From Oreohelix idahoensis (Eukaryota > Mollusca > Gastropoda > Stylommatophora > Oreohelicidae): DNA of 64,000 nucleotides. The translations under genes and the position numbers were made by a program. The notes beneath the pieces are model-generated. The model made no database searches, had not been told where the DNA came from, and worked only from the letters and a program-made list of their open reading frames with translations. Below are positions 10,826-21,509 of the stretch, piece by piece. The stretch spans positions 310,001 through 374,000 of the forward strand of contig JAMPIV010014838.1 in assembly GCA_024509875.1 (NCBI GenBank). Direction: 5' to 3'. Position 1 is the first letter of the stretch. The number at the start of each line of letters is the position of its first letter.

Positions 10826-13228
10826 ATGAAGTCACCCCTTACTATGAGAGAACTCAGTGCTGCCATAACAAAACTAAAGAACAGAAAAGCTCCAGGAAAA
10901 GATGGCATCACAAATGATATGATCAAGAACCTTGGACCTGTAGCCAGGCACAAGCTTCTCCTAATCTTCAATCAGTCATGGAGTACTGGAAAATTTCCAG
11001 ATCAATGGCGAGAAGCAATCATTGTTCCCATCAGAAAGAAACAAAAGGAGAAAACAAGCAAGTCCAGCTACCGACCAGTTAGCCTACTGAGATGTCTGGG
11101 TAAGGTAATGGAAAGAATGGTGAACTCAAGATTACTGAAACATCTGGAAAAAAACCATCTGCTTGATAACACACAGTCAGCATTTAGGAAAAATCGCAGC
11201 ACCGAAGACCAACTAGTATATCTAGCCCAGGAAGTAGAAAATGCCTTTCAGGAGAAAAAGAAAGTGCTGGCGGTTTTTGTAGACTTGACAAAAGCCTTTG
11301 ATAAGGTATGGAAAGAAGGACTCCTCCTTAAGATGCTCAACAGCAAAATTGAAGGGAGAATGTTCAACTGGATACGGGACTTTCTTCGATACCGCACAGC
11401 AAGAGTAAAACTTGACGGGAAACTGAGCCATCGCGTCACTCTACAACAGGGTGTGCCACAAGGAGGAGTTATCTCCCCCACACTTTTTATCATATATATA
11501 AATGATATTGCAGAGAAACTATCCGAGCATATCTCCAGGGCTCTTCATGCTGATGATTTTGCTGCCTGGTGTGCTGCTGAACATTTGCCTACTGCGAAGT
11601 ACAGGATGCAAGCAGCGCTAAATACCATCGGTAAATGGGCATCAGATTGGGGAGTACAGATAAACCTCTCCAAGACAGTAGCAACCTGCTTCTCTCTGTC
11701 AAATCGCCGAGAAATGATCAAACTGCAGCTAAATGGAAGTGAACTTCCAATCGAGGAAAACCCAACATACCTAGGAGTCAAGTTGGATAAGAGACTCACC
11801 TGGAAGCCGCACATAAAAGCAGTAGAACAGAGAGCAATAAGAAAGCTCTCTATTATGAAGAAACTGGCTGGCACAAGTTGGGGGGCAAATACCAACATAC
11901 TTAAAAAAGTCTATACAGGCACAGTCAGACCTGTACTTGAATATGGCATGTCAGCCTGGGCCACAGCATCTAAAACAAACACAGAATGTCTAGGGAAAGT
12001 GCAAATTTCAGGCCTTAGACTAATCACTGGAGGGATGAAGACTTCTCCAATCCAGGCAATGGAGCGATACACCAACATCCGCTCTCTTGATGACAGACGT
12101 GAGGAAAAGGTATTCACTCACAGTGAGAAGCTTCTACGAATGCCAAGTCATCCAATGCATGCCAAACTCCATAGTGTGACAAAGAACAGGCTGAAAAGAA
12201 CCAGCTTCCTAAACATCTCCAAACATCTGCATCGATGCCATGAAGACCTCCTCCCAAATCGATCTACTGAGATTGAAATGTTAATTGATTACGAGGAGCC
12301 AGACGACTGCCATGGAAATATATCTATCATCACAGAAGTCCCTGAAATAAAAAAGAAAGGCCACCTGACCCCTCAACAACTAAAAACTTTGGCTCAAGAA
12401 ATGATTGAAGAAAAGTACAACCCGAAGGAGTGGACACATGCATACACAGATGGATCTGCTGAGGGGGCAGTAAAGAACGGTGGAGGAGGCATTTTTATAA
12501 GATTCCTAAATGGAAAGATCATCCGAAAGGCCTTCCCAACTGGAAAGATCTCCTCTAATTTTAGGGCAGAAGCTATGGCACTACTGCAAGCCCTGAAGAT
12601 CCTCACCAGACCTGAACAGCAGCCACAAGCTAAAATAGTAATCTTCACTGACTGCAGATCATTACTTGAATCAATACAAAACACCAGAAATGATAACATG
12701 ATGAATGAGATCAGATCTGAGCTTAACATCATCCAAAGGTCATCAACCATTGCCCTTCAGTGGTTACCTGCCCATTGTGGAATCGCTGGTAATGAGAAAG
12801 CAGATGCTCTATCAAGAAGTGGCAGTAAAATGGAACAATACAGCCACCCATTGCCCTATTGGGAAGCAAAAACCATCATCCACAACAAGTACAAAAATCA
12901 GTGGAAGGAGGAAGGGGACATATACAGCAGAGATGACCCAATCCACCACCTAAACAGACACCAACTGACGACAATTTTCCGCCTGAGAACTGGTCACTGC
13001 AGATTACTTGGACATCTCTATCGCCTCAAGATATCCCACATGAATGAATGCCCTTGTGGAACTGATATCCAGACTCCAGAACACATTCTCCAGAACTGTC
13101 CAACCCATGATAAATTGCGACGTGCGACCTGGCCAAAAGGTGATGAGCTCCAGCAGAAGCTATGGAGCTGCCGCGCCGACCTGGAAAAGACTGTGGACTT
13201 CGTCCTGGCGACAGGCCTGCAGATTTAG
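10826..13228 (+). CDS. LINE reverse transcriptase and RNase H part of ORF2
   Basis: 800 codons from the first ATG, though the frame is open back to the A11 run at 10788-10798. RT blocks: KAPGKDGI, SSYRPVSLL, FVDLTKAFDKVW, GVPQGGVISPTLF and the catalytic LHADDFAAW (Asp 243-244). RNase H occupies about residues 535-665: YTDGSAEGAVKNGGGG (Asp about 542), FRAEAMALLQAL, FTDCRSLLESI and LPAHCGIAGNEKADAL. A C-terminal Cys/His motif CPCGTDIQTPEHILQNC follows. All catalytic residues are present. A shorter relative of its last about 55 residues is encoded at 55650-55819 in a deleted element. Confidence 0.9.
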   Translation: MKSPLTMRELSAAITKLKNRKAPGKDGITNDMIKNLGPVARHKLLLIFNQSWSTGKFPDQWREAIIVPIRKKQKEKTSKSSYRPVSLLRCLGKVMERMVNSRLLKHLEKNHLLDNTQSAFRKNRSTEDQLVYLAQEVENAFQEKKKVLAVFVDLTKAFDKVWKEGLLLKMLNSKIEGRMFNWIRDFLRYRTARVKLDGKLSHRVTLQQGVPQGGVISPTLFIIYINDIAEKLSEHISRALHADDFAAWCAAEHLPTAKYRMQAALNTIGKWASDWGVQINLSKTVATCFSLSNRREMIKLQLNGSELPIEENPTYLGVKLDKRLTWKPHIKAVEQRAIRKLSIMKKLAGTSWGANTNILKKVYTGTVRPVLEYGMSAWATASKTNTECLGKVQISGLRLITGGMKTSPIQAMERYTNIRSLDDRREEKVFTHSEKLLRMPSHPMHAKLHSVTKNRLKRTSFLNISKHLHRCHEDLLPNRSTEIEMLIDYEEPDDCHGNISIITEVPEIKKKGHLTPQQLKTLAQEMIEEKYNPKEWTHAYTDGSAEGAVKNGGGGIFIRFLNGKIIRKAFPTGKISSNFRAEAMALLQALKILTRPEQQPQAKIVIFTDCRSLLESIQNTRNDNMMNEIRSELNIIQRSSTIALQWLPAHCGIAGNEKADALSRSGSKMEQYSHPLPYWEAKTIIHNKYKNQWKEEGDIYSRDDPIHHLNRHQLTTIFRLRTGHCRLLGHLYRLKISHMNECPCGTDIQTPEHILQNCPTHDKLRRATWPKGDELQQKLWSCRADLEKTVDFVLATGLQI

Positions 13229-13317
13229 CATGACTACAAACCGAACGCAGAAGAAGAAGAAGAAACAACATTTTTTTAAAATTGGCAACACTGATCAACA
13301 AAATTTTCAATATTCAT

Positions 13318-13673
13318 TTTTTTTTTTTTTTTGCGTACGCCCGCTAATACTCGAGGCGAAATCTCAGGTTATTACTATGTCTAACCTGACATTGATTTTA
13401 CGTGAGTATCCCTTTTTACTTGTACAGAGACAGGTGTCCCTCGCCATTCAGGCAAATACTCTCCGATTTCGGAGGTACCCATTGCAGCTGGGTCGGCTCA
13501 GGAGCCGCCAATCCCTGGTCGACGACACTCCTTCAAATGTCCTCGCCAGGTCTCGAGTTAATCCAGTCCAATTCCCGGTCGACGAAAAATCCTCAAATGC
13601 CGTCGCCCGGGTTTGATCCTGAATCACCCGGTCGCCAGAGCGGTGTTGTAACCACTACGCTAGCGCGGCTCCC
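13318..13673 (-). mobile_element. tRNA-derived SINE with poly(A) tail
   Basis: Read on the minus strand it starts GGGAGCCGCGCTAGCGTAG, TGGTTACAACACCGCTCTGG, a tRNA-like head with an A-box-like segment, and ends in a long A run (T run at 13318-13332 on plus). Flanked by the 9-bp TSD AATATTCAT (13309-13317 and 13674-13682). It is non-coding; transcription would be by RNA polymerase III. The head resembles that of the SINE at 59828-60104. Confidence 0.8.
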
Positions 13674-13682
13674 AATATTCAT

Positions 13683-14060
13683 GAAATTATCACTCAAAAA
13701 ATATGGGGAGTGGCAACATTGGGAAATATGAACAATAAAATATCTTATTTGTGTAAATCAACTGCATTAGCATAATCCAAGTACATGTTGGACACATATT
13801 ATGAGAGGCAGGGTGTAGTATTATTTCTGTTCCTATCATTTGTTCAATACCCTAAAGCTTCAAGTAACCCAAAAAATTTAAGTTATTTTCTCCTGTTATT
13901 CTAATAATCATGGCTTGCAATTTCAATTCTTCATCACTGTAGAGAATGTACGATATTTTCTTTTAAAATGTGCTATGTTGTTTATTATATTTTTCTAACG
14001 TCTATATGAGTTATAAATCTTGTAGTGATCCTGTCCAAAATGATTCTGGTATGTCCAATT
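13683..14060. other. Unannotated AT-rich stretch
   Basis: No reading frame or repeat recognised. It is the host sequence between two SINE insertions. Confidence 0.4.
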
Positions 14061-14072
14061 ATTCATAACTGT

Positions 14073-14381
14073 GGGACCTCAAGACGCAGCAATAGAGACC
14101 GCAGTCAGCGACTCATAGCTTGACTGCCTGCGTCAGGACCAGCGAACCAGAGCTGGTCAAGACCGTGCTCCACCTCCACGTGGTGGTCCTGGAAACAGTC
14201 TGCAACAGTGCAGGCTGGCTGAGCGAGTACGGATCGCAATGGGAAGGCAAACCCGGTCCTAAAAATGCCGTGCAGAAGTCGGATGTGTCGACCGAAAGGT
14301 GCAGATATCACAGCTACGTTGGAAACAGACACAACGCAACCACCGTCCTTTTCAGGGCGAACGAAGAAGAAGAAGAAGAAG
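14073..14381 (+). mobile_element. SINE-like element, (GAA)n tail, copy 1
   Basis: A 309-bp GC-rich insert starting GGGACCTCAAGACGCAGCAA and ending in CAGGGCGAACGAAGAAGAAG plus further GAA units. Flanked by the 12-bp TSD ATTCATAACTGT (14061-14072 and 14382-14393). A second copy with its own TSD is at 56290-56594. No open protein frame is conserved between copies. I do not see a convincing tRNA-type A/B box, so it may be a deleted LINE derivative rather than a classical SINE. Confidence 0.85.
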
Positions 14382-14393
14382 ATTCATAACTGT

Positions 14394-17300
14394 ATCTTCG
14401 TCCTGTCAGCACTTTGTTACCTATGTGGGTCTTTTCCTGATTTAGACTATTGCTATTATTTGACATATAACTACTCTGCAATTTATGAAAGTAACATATT
14501 TGTAACATTGTATAATAGCCATGTGAAATAGAAGGGAAGAAAAAAATATTCAATTTATCGTGAGGAATCTACAATATTCTCATAAGACAACGTTCCTGGC
14601 ACTCTGACTACTATTTATCCATATTATTTCTGGTTATCCTTGCATACAGTGTACCATTTCCATTTTCTTTATAAGTCCAATTCATCGCTCATGGTGCTCC
14701 AATATTTAAAATGTGGATCCTTCCTATTCCTCTTATTCTGTACTGGAAATACATCCTTATTAATTGTCTATGTACTATATCTGCGAATATTTATCAACAA
14801 TATATCAACTAATCATTTATGGAACCATTAACACAAATGTCTAGACTTTACCACAACATGAACAAAAACATGTCTTTTTACATATGTGCAAAATTTCGGG
14901 TATTCTTTTCTTATGTCATAATATCTCCATGATATATCTGTGACATGTCTGTCCTTGGGATAACATTATTTTTATCCAATATCCTCGGGGTGAGCAGATC
15001 TCAGTACGTCCAATTTCATCAATCATGTATTTTTTGTTGTTGTAATTCTGGGTATGTTATGAGTATATTAAATTGTCAAATTATTTCAACTATCGTACAA
15101 CATTCTGTAATTCGTGATAAGGAATAGTCATTTGTTATACAACCATGTTCATATTACAAAGGCAATGAGCAAAAATCAAAGAGATATCTTCTCCGAAAAT
15201 GCGGATGTATCTCTATTTTCCCTACCTCTGGGCGTAGCAATTATTCAGTCATTGTTTTTTTTTCTCCATTATTTAATCTCCATTTTGTGTCCTTAGTACC
15301 TGTGGTTCCATGGGATTATCATAATCTATTTGTCTCGTGTCTACTGATAATCACTTCAATAATGACTTCAAATATGGTCCTCATATGTGCAGCAATCATC
15401 TGCTCTGATTTGTTCCATGTCCATGGTATTCATAAAATATTCCATTATATCCTTGTCTTATCTCGTAACCACGAAAGACTAAAATTATTGCTCCTCCAAT
15501 GTTAATGTGGGGGATTTTGTGCATAAACATTACAACTAAATCTCAGCTGTGACAACATAAAGTTTCACCCTAATAGTAAATTGCATCTTCATCATACATA
15601 AACAGTTGCTTCTTCATCTCATGTGCCATCAGTGGTATCAGGTATGGGGTGTTCAAATCTGGGGCAGCATATACAAATGCATATACTCGTACAGTATCAG
15701 CAGAATACTGTTGGGGTGTCATTCTGCATAATTGTTATGTGCAGATATTTTTCTGACAGGGGTATGACTGGCAGAGGCGGTGTGAACAAAGACTAGTTGT
15801 TCCCTCTGATATGTTGTGACTATTTTCTCTCTTTTCTTCTATGTCAGCTGCTAATGTCAGGGCAGTCAATGTTATATGGCATTGGCCCATCATCCTTTGT
15901 GAAGCAATGCACAACAAATGATCAATCAGTGTCATCAAAATGTGTGAGGGTGGCATATAAAGATATAACACATTCTATAAAAACATTCAAAATGTTTTCT
16001 TTATATATATATATATTTTTTTTTATGTCTTTTGTCTTTCAGTTCTTTTCTTTTCTTTTTGATTTCTTTTTTCTTTTCTCTTTTCCATTTCTTTTCTGTT
16101 TTCTTGTGATTTCTTTTCTCTTTTCTTTTTTCCATTTCTTTTCTGTTTTCTATTTCATTTTCTTTTCTGTTTGTATCACAAGTACGAAAGAATGATAAAA
16201 ATCAATTCACTAAACATTCTAGCTACTACCAATATTCCTAATAGTAAATCCTAACCAATAGGGCTGCAAGTAATAGTTTAGGTTAGAAAAGAATGAATAT
16301 TGTAGCAGTATCTGTTGTCAATACGTGGCGAGGAAAGGGTACATCAAGGATCTCCTGATTACAACATGATTGTAATTCCAAGGAATGAATATGATTGGGA
16401 TTGAAAAGATCACAAGTCTAGAATGTCGTCTCAATATAGTGGAAAGGAAAAATAGTAAGTTAAAGATGGTGTAACAGTGGAGTGAAGAAAATCTTACTAT
16501 AGAGAGTCAAGGTTGGGATATGGAATCTCTTTTGGAGAATGTTTAAAATCTTGACAGTACTAATATACATCTGGGTCTAAAATAATAATGTACATTGGAA
16601 AAATAAATAATCCTGTGGAGAAAGATAGCATAACATGCAATACTAGTTTTGGGTATGAATTATATGCTGTTAACAGATGTCATAGTAGGAACAGTATGAT
16701 TGATCAAGGTGATAGATATATAAAGGAGTTTAGCATAATTGAGATCAAAGAAATATTAGTATGAGGTAAGAAAAAAACTACTGGTGTAAAGTGCCTGCAT
16801 GAAAATGCACTAAGATGCGAAATTACAGAACTCTGGAGCTGCAAGGACAAGAAGTCTGGTGAATGAAGCGTGGAATATGATCAGTTTCAAAAGTAGAGAT
16901 CAATGTTACAACAGAATTAGTGTGACACATGTGCTAAAGGTGGGGTTGTACATTAACATTCTCAACATTAAGAAAATGTCTGTAACTAAATAATGTCTGT
17001 AAACTCGTAACACCGTGTGTTATCAATTGTTTTGTCATTTTTATTTCACAAAACTATAATATTCTAATGAAAATCCTCCGTGGGCTGGTCTTGATTGTTC
17101 TCTGGGCATCAGTATTTTAAGGCTGGAAAAAAAAACTTTCTCAGTGAGGCTTTGACATCTTAGTCTGGAAGCAAGTCATTTGAACTGTCAAAAACTTAAA
17201 ATAGAGTACATGGGAAAGTTAGAACATTTGTTAATCAATAAGTGCACATTTGCGTTGACCGTGCAAGGGATTGCTTGCACATAACACTTGGGCGTGTTTT
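14394..17300. other. Long AT-rich region without recognised gene
   Basis: Only short frames that look random. Contains a pyrimidine-rich tract (listed separately). No LTR matching the region flanking element B on its other side could be found here, although a 3' LTR of element B would be expected just left of 17301. Confidence 0.4.
16003..16170. repeat. TA run and TTTTC-rich pyrimidine tract
   Basis: A (TA) run at about 16003-16016 followed by about 150 bp of T/C built from TTTTCTTTT-like words. Confidence 0.8.
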
Positions 17301-19241
17301 TCAGAACAGCTTCGCTAGTTCCTTCACCATCTCTAACCTTGCAATGTCCCGACTGGTTAGGCGAGCATCATATTGGGTAGCAGTGGTGATGGGTGTGATA
17401 GGCGACACTGCATTTTCTGATTGTTGGGGCTCTGAGGACATCAACGAATGCGGTGATGGCTTAACATCTTTTGATTGCGGTGATGGTTTCACTGTGGTTG
17501 GGGTTTGCATGGCTGGAACATCTGTTAGTTTTGAGGCAGGTATATGTTTCGCCTTGATTTTTCGTCTGACTTGATTCTGTGGTATGTTAACACCGTTTAC
17601 AGTGGGCGCAGTAGTTTGCACACTGTTGTTTTTGACAAGTTGAGCTGAGGCTAATACTTCTCGGCTTGGTTTTGGAACATTCCTACGTTTCTTCAAAATC
17701 TTTCGTCTGATATAGTTGTGCTGTATACGAGGAATCTTGTTGATAGGGAGTGAGTCATCCGATTCTGTTTTATAGGCGCGTTTGACACTGGAGCTGACTG
17801 GTATAAATAATGTGCTATCCGCATCACTGATTTCAACAGAACTGGCTGTGTCTGGTAAATCAATGTCTGTTTCTTGTTCGTATATTTCCACCATTTCTCT
17901 GTCATTTTGTTCGTTGGGGTCTGACAAAGCTGTGCCAGGGCCGACACTGTCTTCTCTCATGTCTTGTTCCGTTTCGTCCCCATAAAGATTGCTGGTATAT
18001 GGTTCAACAATCTGCTTGGGTATAGTTTCTTCAGGATCTGATTGTTCTGAACGACCAATCTTGTTCTTGTGGTATAGCAGTGTTTGGTTGTCACTAGTGT
18101 TCCAACTGGAGCTGCCTGAACTGGGGGTGTGATAGGTATCAGCTGACGATTTATCACTGCGGGAGTAAGTTTGAGTGTGAATATAAGTTGCTTTGTTGTT
18201 GTCATCGTGTGACGTCTGTGGCATGATTTCTTCATTTCTAATGCGCAGGTCTCTGTCTTGTAGTCTATTACGTAATTCAAGTGGTGGGATGTCCTCTTCA
18301 CTTTCTGACGAATTCCTTTGTTGTCTTGCTCGTTGTATTTCATCTGTAGGTGGTCTGGGTATGTGGTCGTCTTGGTAAAATTCAGAGTCTGTCGTCTCTG
18401 ACTCTGATATGTCAGACGAATCTGTACTGGATGGATTATAATTTAGGGTGGCCTTTCTGACTGGTCTTGTATTTGTCGTCAGAGGCGGAATGGGTCGGTG
18501 ATTATCAATTTTGAGTTGTTTTACGTGAGCTTTTGTTTGGTGTTGTTTCTCTTCATTCCAGATAATGAAGTTTACAGGCGTAGTTTGTTTTATGATTTTG
18601 TAGCCATCCAACCATCGGTCATCGAATTTTGAACTGCGTACATGTTTCTTGTAGTATACTCTGTCTCCTATTTTGTACGTTGGTAGCTTGGCTGATTTAT
18701 CATGTTGTTTCTGTTTCTTGTGAAATGCCTTCTGCGTATTTCGTTGTGCAATCTGGTGAGCTTTATACTTTTCTTGAAGGATTATTTCGATGGGGTCTTC
18801 TCCCATGTATTTTCGTTGTGGGCGAAGTAGGTTGTCTAACGGAAAGTTTGGTTCTCTTCCGTATAGCATGAAAAATGGTGACATTCCTGTGGTATCGTTC
18901 ACGTTTACTCGGATGGCTTCAAGAGCTTGGTTAATGTATAGGTCCCAGTATTGGTGGTTCCCCTTGATATATTTGCTAATAATATCATGTAGGGTGGCGT
19001 GCATGCGTTCATTTCTGCCATTTGCATTTGGGCAATAATAGCTGGTTGTGGTATGTTCGATATTCAGCTGGTGTAAGGTGGCTTTAAATGGGTTACCGAT
19101 AAACTGTTTACCGTTGTCCGAAATGATTCGTTTTGGACAGCCATGCCTGGGAATGAATTCTTGTAAAAAAAATTTGCGTGATGGACTGCGATGTGGCATC
19201 ACTGAGTGGGTAACTTTCTGGCCAAACAGAGTATTGGTCAA
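17301..19241 (-). CDS. Integrase catalytic end plus long C-terminal extension (element B)
   Basis: Continuation of the pol frame after the A8 run. The meaningful frame starts around FLQEFIPRHGCPKR; earlier residues are out of frame. It holds the second catalytic Asp in ISDNGKQF, the Glu in NGRNERMHATLHD, a typical TGMSPFFMLYGREPN block and an integrase C-terminal module (YKIGDRVYYKK, WLDGYKI). Then come about 380 residues rich in Ser, Thr, Asp, Glu and Gln with basic clusters (RRKILKKRRNVPK), an unusually long disordered tail. Its role is unknown; in other retroelements such tails can steer integration, but nothing here shows that. Confidence 0.8.
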   Translation of the reverse strand: MTNTLFGQKVTHSVMPHRSPSRKFFLQEFIPRHGCPKRIISDNGKQFIGNPFKATLHQLNIEHTTTSYYCPNANGRNERMHATLHDIISKYIKGNHQYWDLYINQALEAIRVNVNDTTGMSPFFMLYGREPNFPLDNLLRPQRKYMGEDPIEIILQEKYKAHQIAQRNTQKAFHKKQKQHDKSAKLPTYKIGDRVYYKKHVRSSKFDDRWLDGYKIIKQTTPVNFIIWNEEKQHQTKAHVKQLKIDNHRPIPPLTTNTRPVRKATLNYNPSSTDSSDISESETTDSEFYQDDHIPRPPTDEIQRARQQRNSSESEEDIPPLELRNRLQDRDLRIRNEEIMPQTSHDDNNKATYIHTQTYSRSDKSSADTYHTPSSGSSSWNTSDNQTLLYHKNKIGRSEQSDPEETIPKQIVEPYTSNLYGDETEQDMREDSVGPGTALSDPNEQNDREMVEIYEQETDIDLPDTASSVEISDADSTLFIPVSSSVKRAYKTESDDSLPINKIPRIQHNYIRRKILKKRRNVPKPSREVLASAQLVKNNSVQTTAPTVNGVNIPQNQVRRKIKAKHIPASKLTDVPAMQTPTTVKPSPQSKDVKPSPHSLMSSEPQQSENAVSPITPITTATQYDARLTSRDIARLEMVKELAKLF

Positions 19242-21504
19242 CTATGTGTAGGAGGTATTTGTTGCCTGATTGGGTGAGTGGGTAAGGACCTGATATGTCA
19301 ATGCTTACTGTTTGTATGGGATAATGGGAAGGTTGCATTTCTTGAAGGGGAATTAAATGTGGCTTCATGTTCCGCAATTTACATGTTTTGCAGGTGGCCA
19401 CGTACTCTGTAATGTCTTTGTACAAGGTTTGCCAATAATACCTTTTCTTTATAACATCAATTGTTTTGTCTCTTCCCATGTGCCCGTTGTTATCATGAAA
19501 CTGTAGCAATACTTCTGGGACTAGATGTGCTGGAATGACTTTTCTTAGTGTCCCTTCTTGTTTATGATCAATATAGTATAGAGCTCCATCCGTTGGGTGT
19601 ACTGTAAAATCTTTACTTTTTGTTGGGTTTTCCTTTACGTGTGTGAGCAGCTTGACAATTTCTGCATCTTTTGCTTGTTCTACTCTCATGTCAAACATAT
19701 CTTGACTTTCTTCTTCTACTTGAGTGGCGGAATCTGAAGTACTTCTTCGACCTGATGAAGTAATTTCATTAATTTCTTTAGCATTATCGTCAATCTCTGG
19801 GAATGTGCCATCATTTTTGACTCTATTTGTTTTCACTTCGGTTTCATCATCATATTTGATTCTGGATAGGAGATCTGCACAGATGTTTAATCTGCCAGGG
19901 ATATGTTCAATAGTGGTGTCATAGGACTGTAAATTCATTGACCATGTCTGTAACTTCTTAGGCTGTTCCTGTGTTTTGGTGAGCCAGTTAACCAAAGGCT
20001 GATGATCAGTTCTGATAGTGAGTTTCGTCCCTCTAACATAAAAGTCTAATTTCTGTACTGCATAGTGAATGGAGTATGCTTCTTTCTCAATGGTGGTCCA
20101 CCGTTTCTGTGACTTTGACAATGCGTGTGATAAGAATGCAATGGGTTTCACATTGGGGATGTCTGGTAGTATGGGTGTTTCATCTTCTAGTACTGGTTGT
20201 ACCAAACACGCACCAATTGCGTTATTTGAGGCATCGGTGTATAGTATCATGGGCTGAGAAACGTCTGGATGTCCAAGAAGCGGAATGGCGGTTAGGGCAT
20301 TTTTTAGATATTCAAACGATTTCTGGCACTCTTCTGTCCATCTAAATCGTGCATACTTGCGAGTAAGGGCTATTAATGGCTCAGCTGCTTGCGAGAAATG
20401 TATTATATGGCGCCTATAGTATCCCACGGAACCGATAAAAGAGCGTGTTTGCTTGACTGTCTTGGGGCTAGGCATCTCTCTTATGGCCTTAACTTTGTCT
20501 TCGTCTGGTCTGATACCATCTCTATTGATGACGAAGCCTAAATATTTTGTTTCTGTCTTTAGAAACTCACACTTTGACAGTTTTAACTTTATTTGGTGAT
20601 GCCTGAGTCTATCGAGGACTATTTCTATCTTGCGAAGGTGGTCTTCTATCGTGCCTGCGGTATGTATCAGTATATCGTCTATATATGCTACTGCGAATGG
20701 TTGTAAACCTTTTAACACTTCGTCCATGAGTGACATATATGTTGCTGGCGATCCTTTTAGACCAAATGGCATGACATTCCAACAAAAGCTCCCGATGTGC
20801 GAACAGAATGTGGATTTCTGTTTTGCCTCAGGTGTCATGGGGATGCACCAAAAGCCTGACCTTGCATCAAGTGTGGTAAAGTATGTAGACTTTCCCAACG
20901 TCGCAAGTAGATCATCTATTCTGGGCAGGGGGTAGGAAATGACTTTCGTGATTTTGTTAAGGGCACGGTAATCGCAGCAAAAGCGACTAGAACCATCTTT
21001 CTTCGATACTATCACTATGGGTGAGGACCATTGGGATCTGGATCTTTCGATGATTCCTGCCTGTAGCATTTCATTTATAGATCTTTCCACCAGTTCTCTA
21101 TTTTTCAAAGGCGTATGGTAGGGTTTTAGATGTATTGGCTCCTCTGTTGTTGTTTGTATGTCCATTGTGACAGTATTTGTTCTGCATAATTCCATGTCAT
21201 TGAGTGCAAATACGTCCTGGTGTTTTTCCACAAAGGTTTTCAATCGTGGCCTATTTTCTTCTGTGGCGTTCAGGGTTGCTAGTAACTGGGATACCCTCTC
21301 TCTGTTTTTATGGTCTGCCATGATATCTCTGGTCTGTCTTGATGCCTCTGTTTCTTTCTCGTAGTATTGGGGCATCTTTCTTGCATCTTGTGAAAATATC
21401 TGCTCCTGGTATGTGGCTTTCTTTTGAGTATTTCTTTGCCGTTCGCTGGGTTGTGCTTGGTATTGTCTCCTCTGCCATGTAATGTGTGCATTTCCATTTG
21501 TCAC
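19108..21504 (-). CDS. Pol of element B: RT, RNase H, integrase N-terminal part
   Basis: About 790 codons. RT blocks: HLKPYHTPLKNRELV, SPIVIVSKKDGSSRFC, LDARSGFWCIPM, NVMPFGLKGSPATY and the catalytic YIDDIL near 20680. RNase H: LYTDASNNAIGACL, TTIEKEAYSIHYAV and IRTDHQPLVNWL. Integrase zinc module: HDNNGHMGRDKT with CKTCK, then the first catalytic Asp in SIDISGPYPL. The frame has no ATG at its opening and is open into the protease frame, so it is likely made as a frameshift product from protease. The last about 25 residues are out of frame after the A8 run at 19165-19172. Confidence 0.9.
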   Translation of the reverse strand: MTNGNAHITWQRRQYQAQPSERQRNTQKKATYQEQIFSQDARKMPQYYEKETEASRQTRDIMADHKNRERVSQLLATLNATEENRPRLKTFVEKHQDVFALNDMELCRTNTVTMDIQTTTEEPIHLKPYHTPLKNRELVERSINEMLQAGIIERSRSQWSSPIVIVSKKDGSSRFCCDYRALNKITKVISYPLPRIDDLLATLGKSTYFTTLDARSGFWCIPMTPEAKQKSTFCSHIGSFCWNVMPFGLKGSPATYMSLMDEVLKGLQPFAVAYIDDILIHTAGTIEDHLRKIEIVLDRLRHHQIKLKLSKCEFLKTETKYLGFVINRDGIRPDEDKVKAIREMPSPKTVKQTRSFIGSVGYYRRHIIHFSQAAEPLIALTRKYARFRWTEECQKSFEYLKNALTAIPLLGHPDVSQPMILYTDASNNAIGACLVQPVLEDETPILPDIPNVKPIAFLSHALSKSQKRWTTIEKEAYSIHYAVQKLDFYVRGTKLTIRTDHQPLVNWLTKTQEQPKKLQTWSMNLQSYDTTIEHIPGRLNICADLLSRIKYDDETEVKTNRVKNDGTFPEIDDNAKEINEITSSGRRSTSDSATQVEEESQDMFDMRVEQAKDAEIVKLLTHVKENPTKSKDFTVHPTDGALYYIDHKQEGTLRKVIPAHLVPEVLLQFHDNNGHMGRDKTIDVIKKRYYWQTLYKDITEYVATCKTCKLRNMKPHLIPLQEMQPSHYPIQTVSIDISGPYPLTQSGNKYLLHIVDQYSVWPESYPLSDATSQSITQIFFTRIHSQAWLSKTNHFGQR

Positions 21505-21509
21505 TGCAT

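Larger units (their letters stand above)
8948..13264 (+). mobile_element. Full-length LINE (I-group-like: endonuclease, RT, RNase H), (GAA)n tail
   Basis: A 4.3-kb non-LTR retrotransposon bounded by a 12-bp TSD (8936-8947 and 13265-13276). A GC-rich 5' leader of about 310 bp precedes the coding region. The coding region has an apurinic-type endonuclease, an RT and an RNase H, and ends with a short 3' UTR and a GAAGAAGAAGAA tail. RNase H after RT places it among the I-like lineages; the exact clade was not assigned. The TSD and full length indicate a fairly recent insertion. The single obvious defect is one extra A in an A11 run at 10788-10798. Confidence 0.88.

Noticed and set aside
17301..17301. 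3' LTR of element B next to its stop
   Set aside because: No sequence left of 17301 matched the region right of 24105 by eye.
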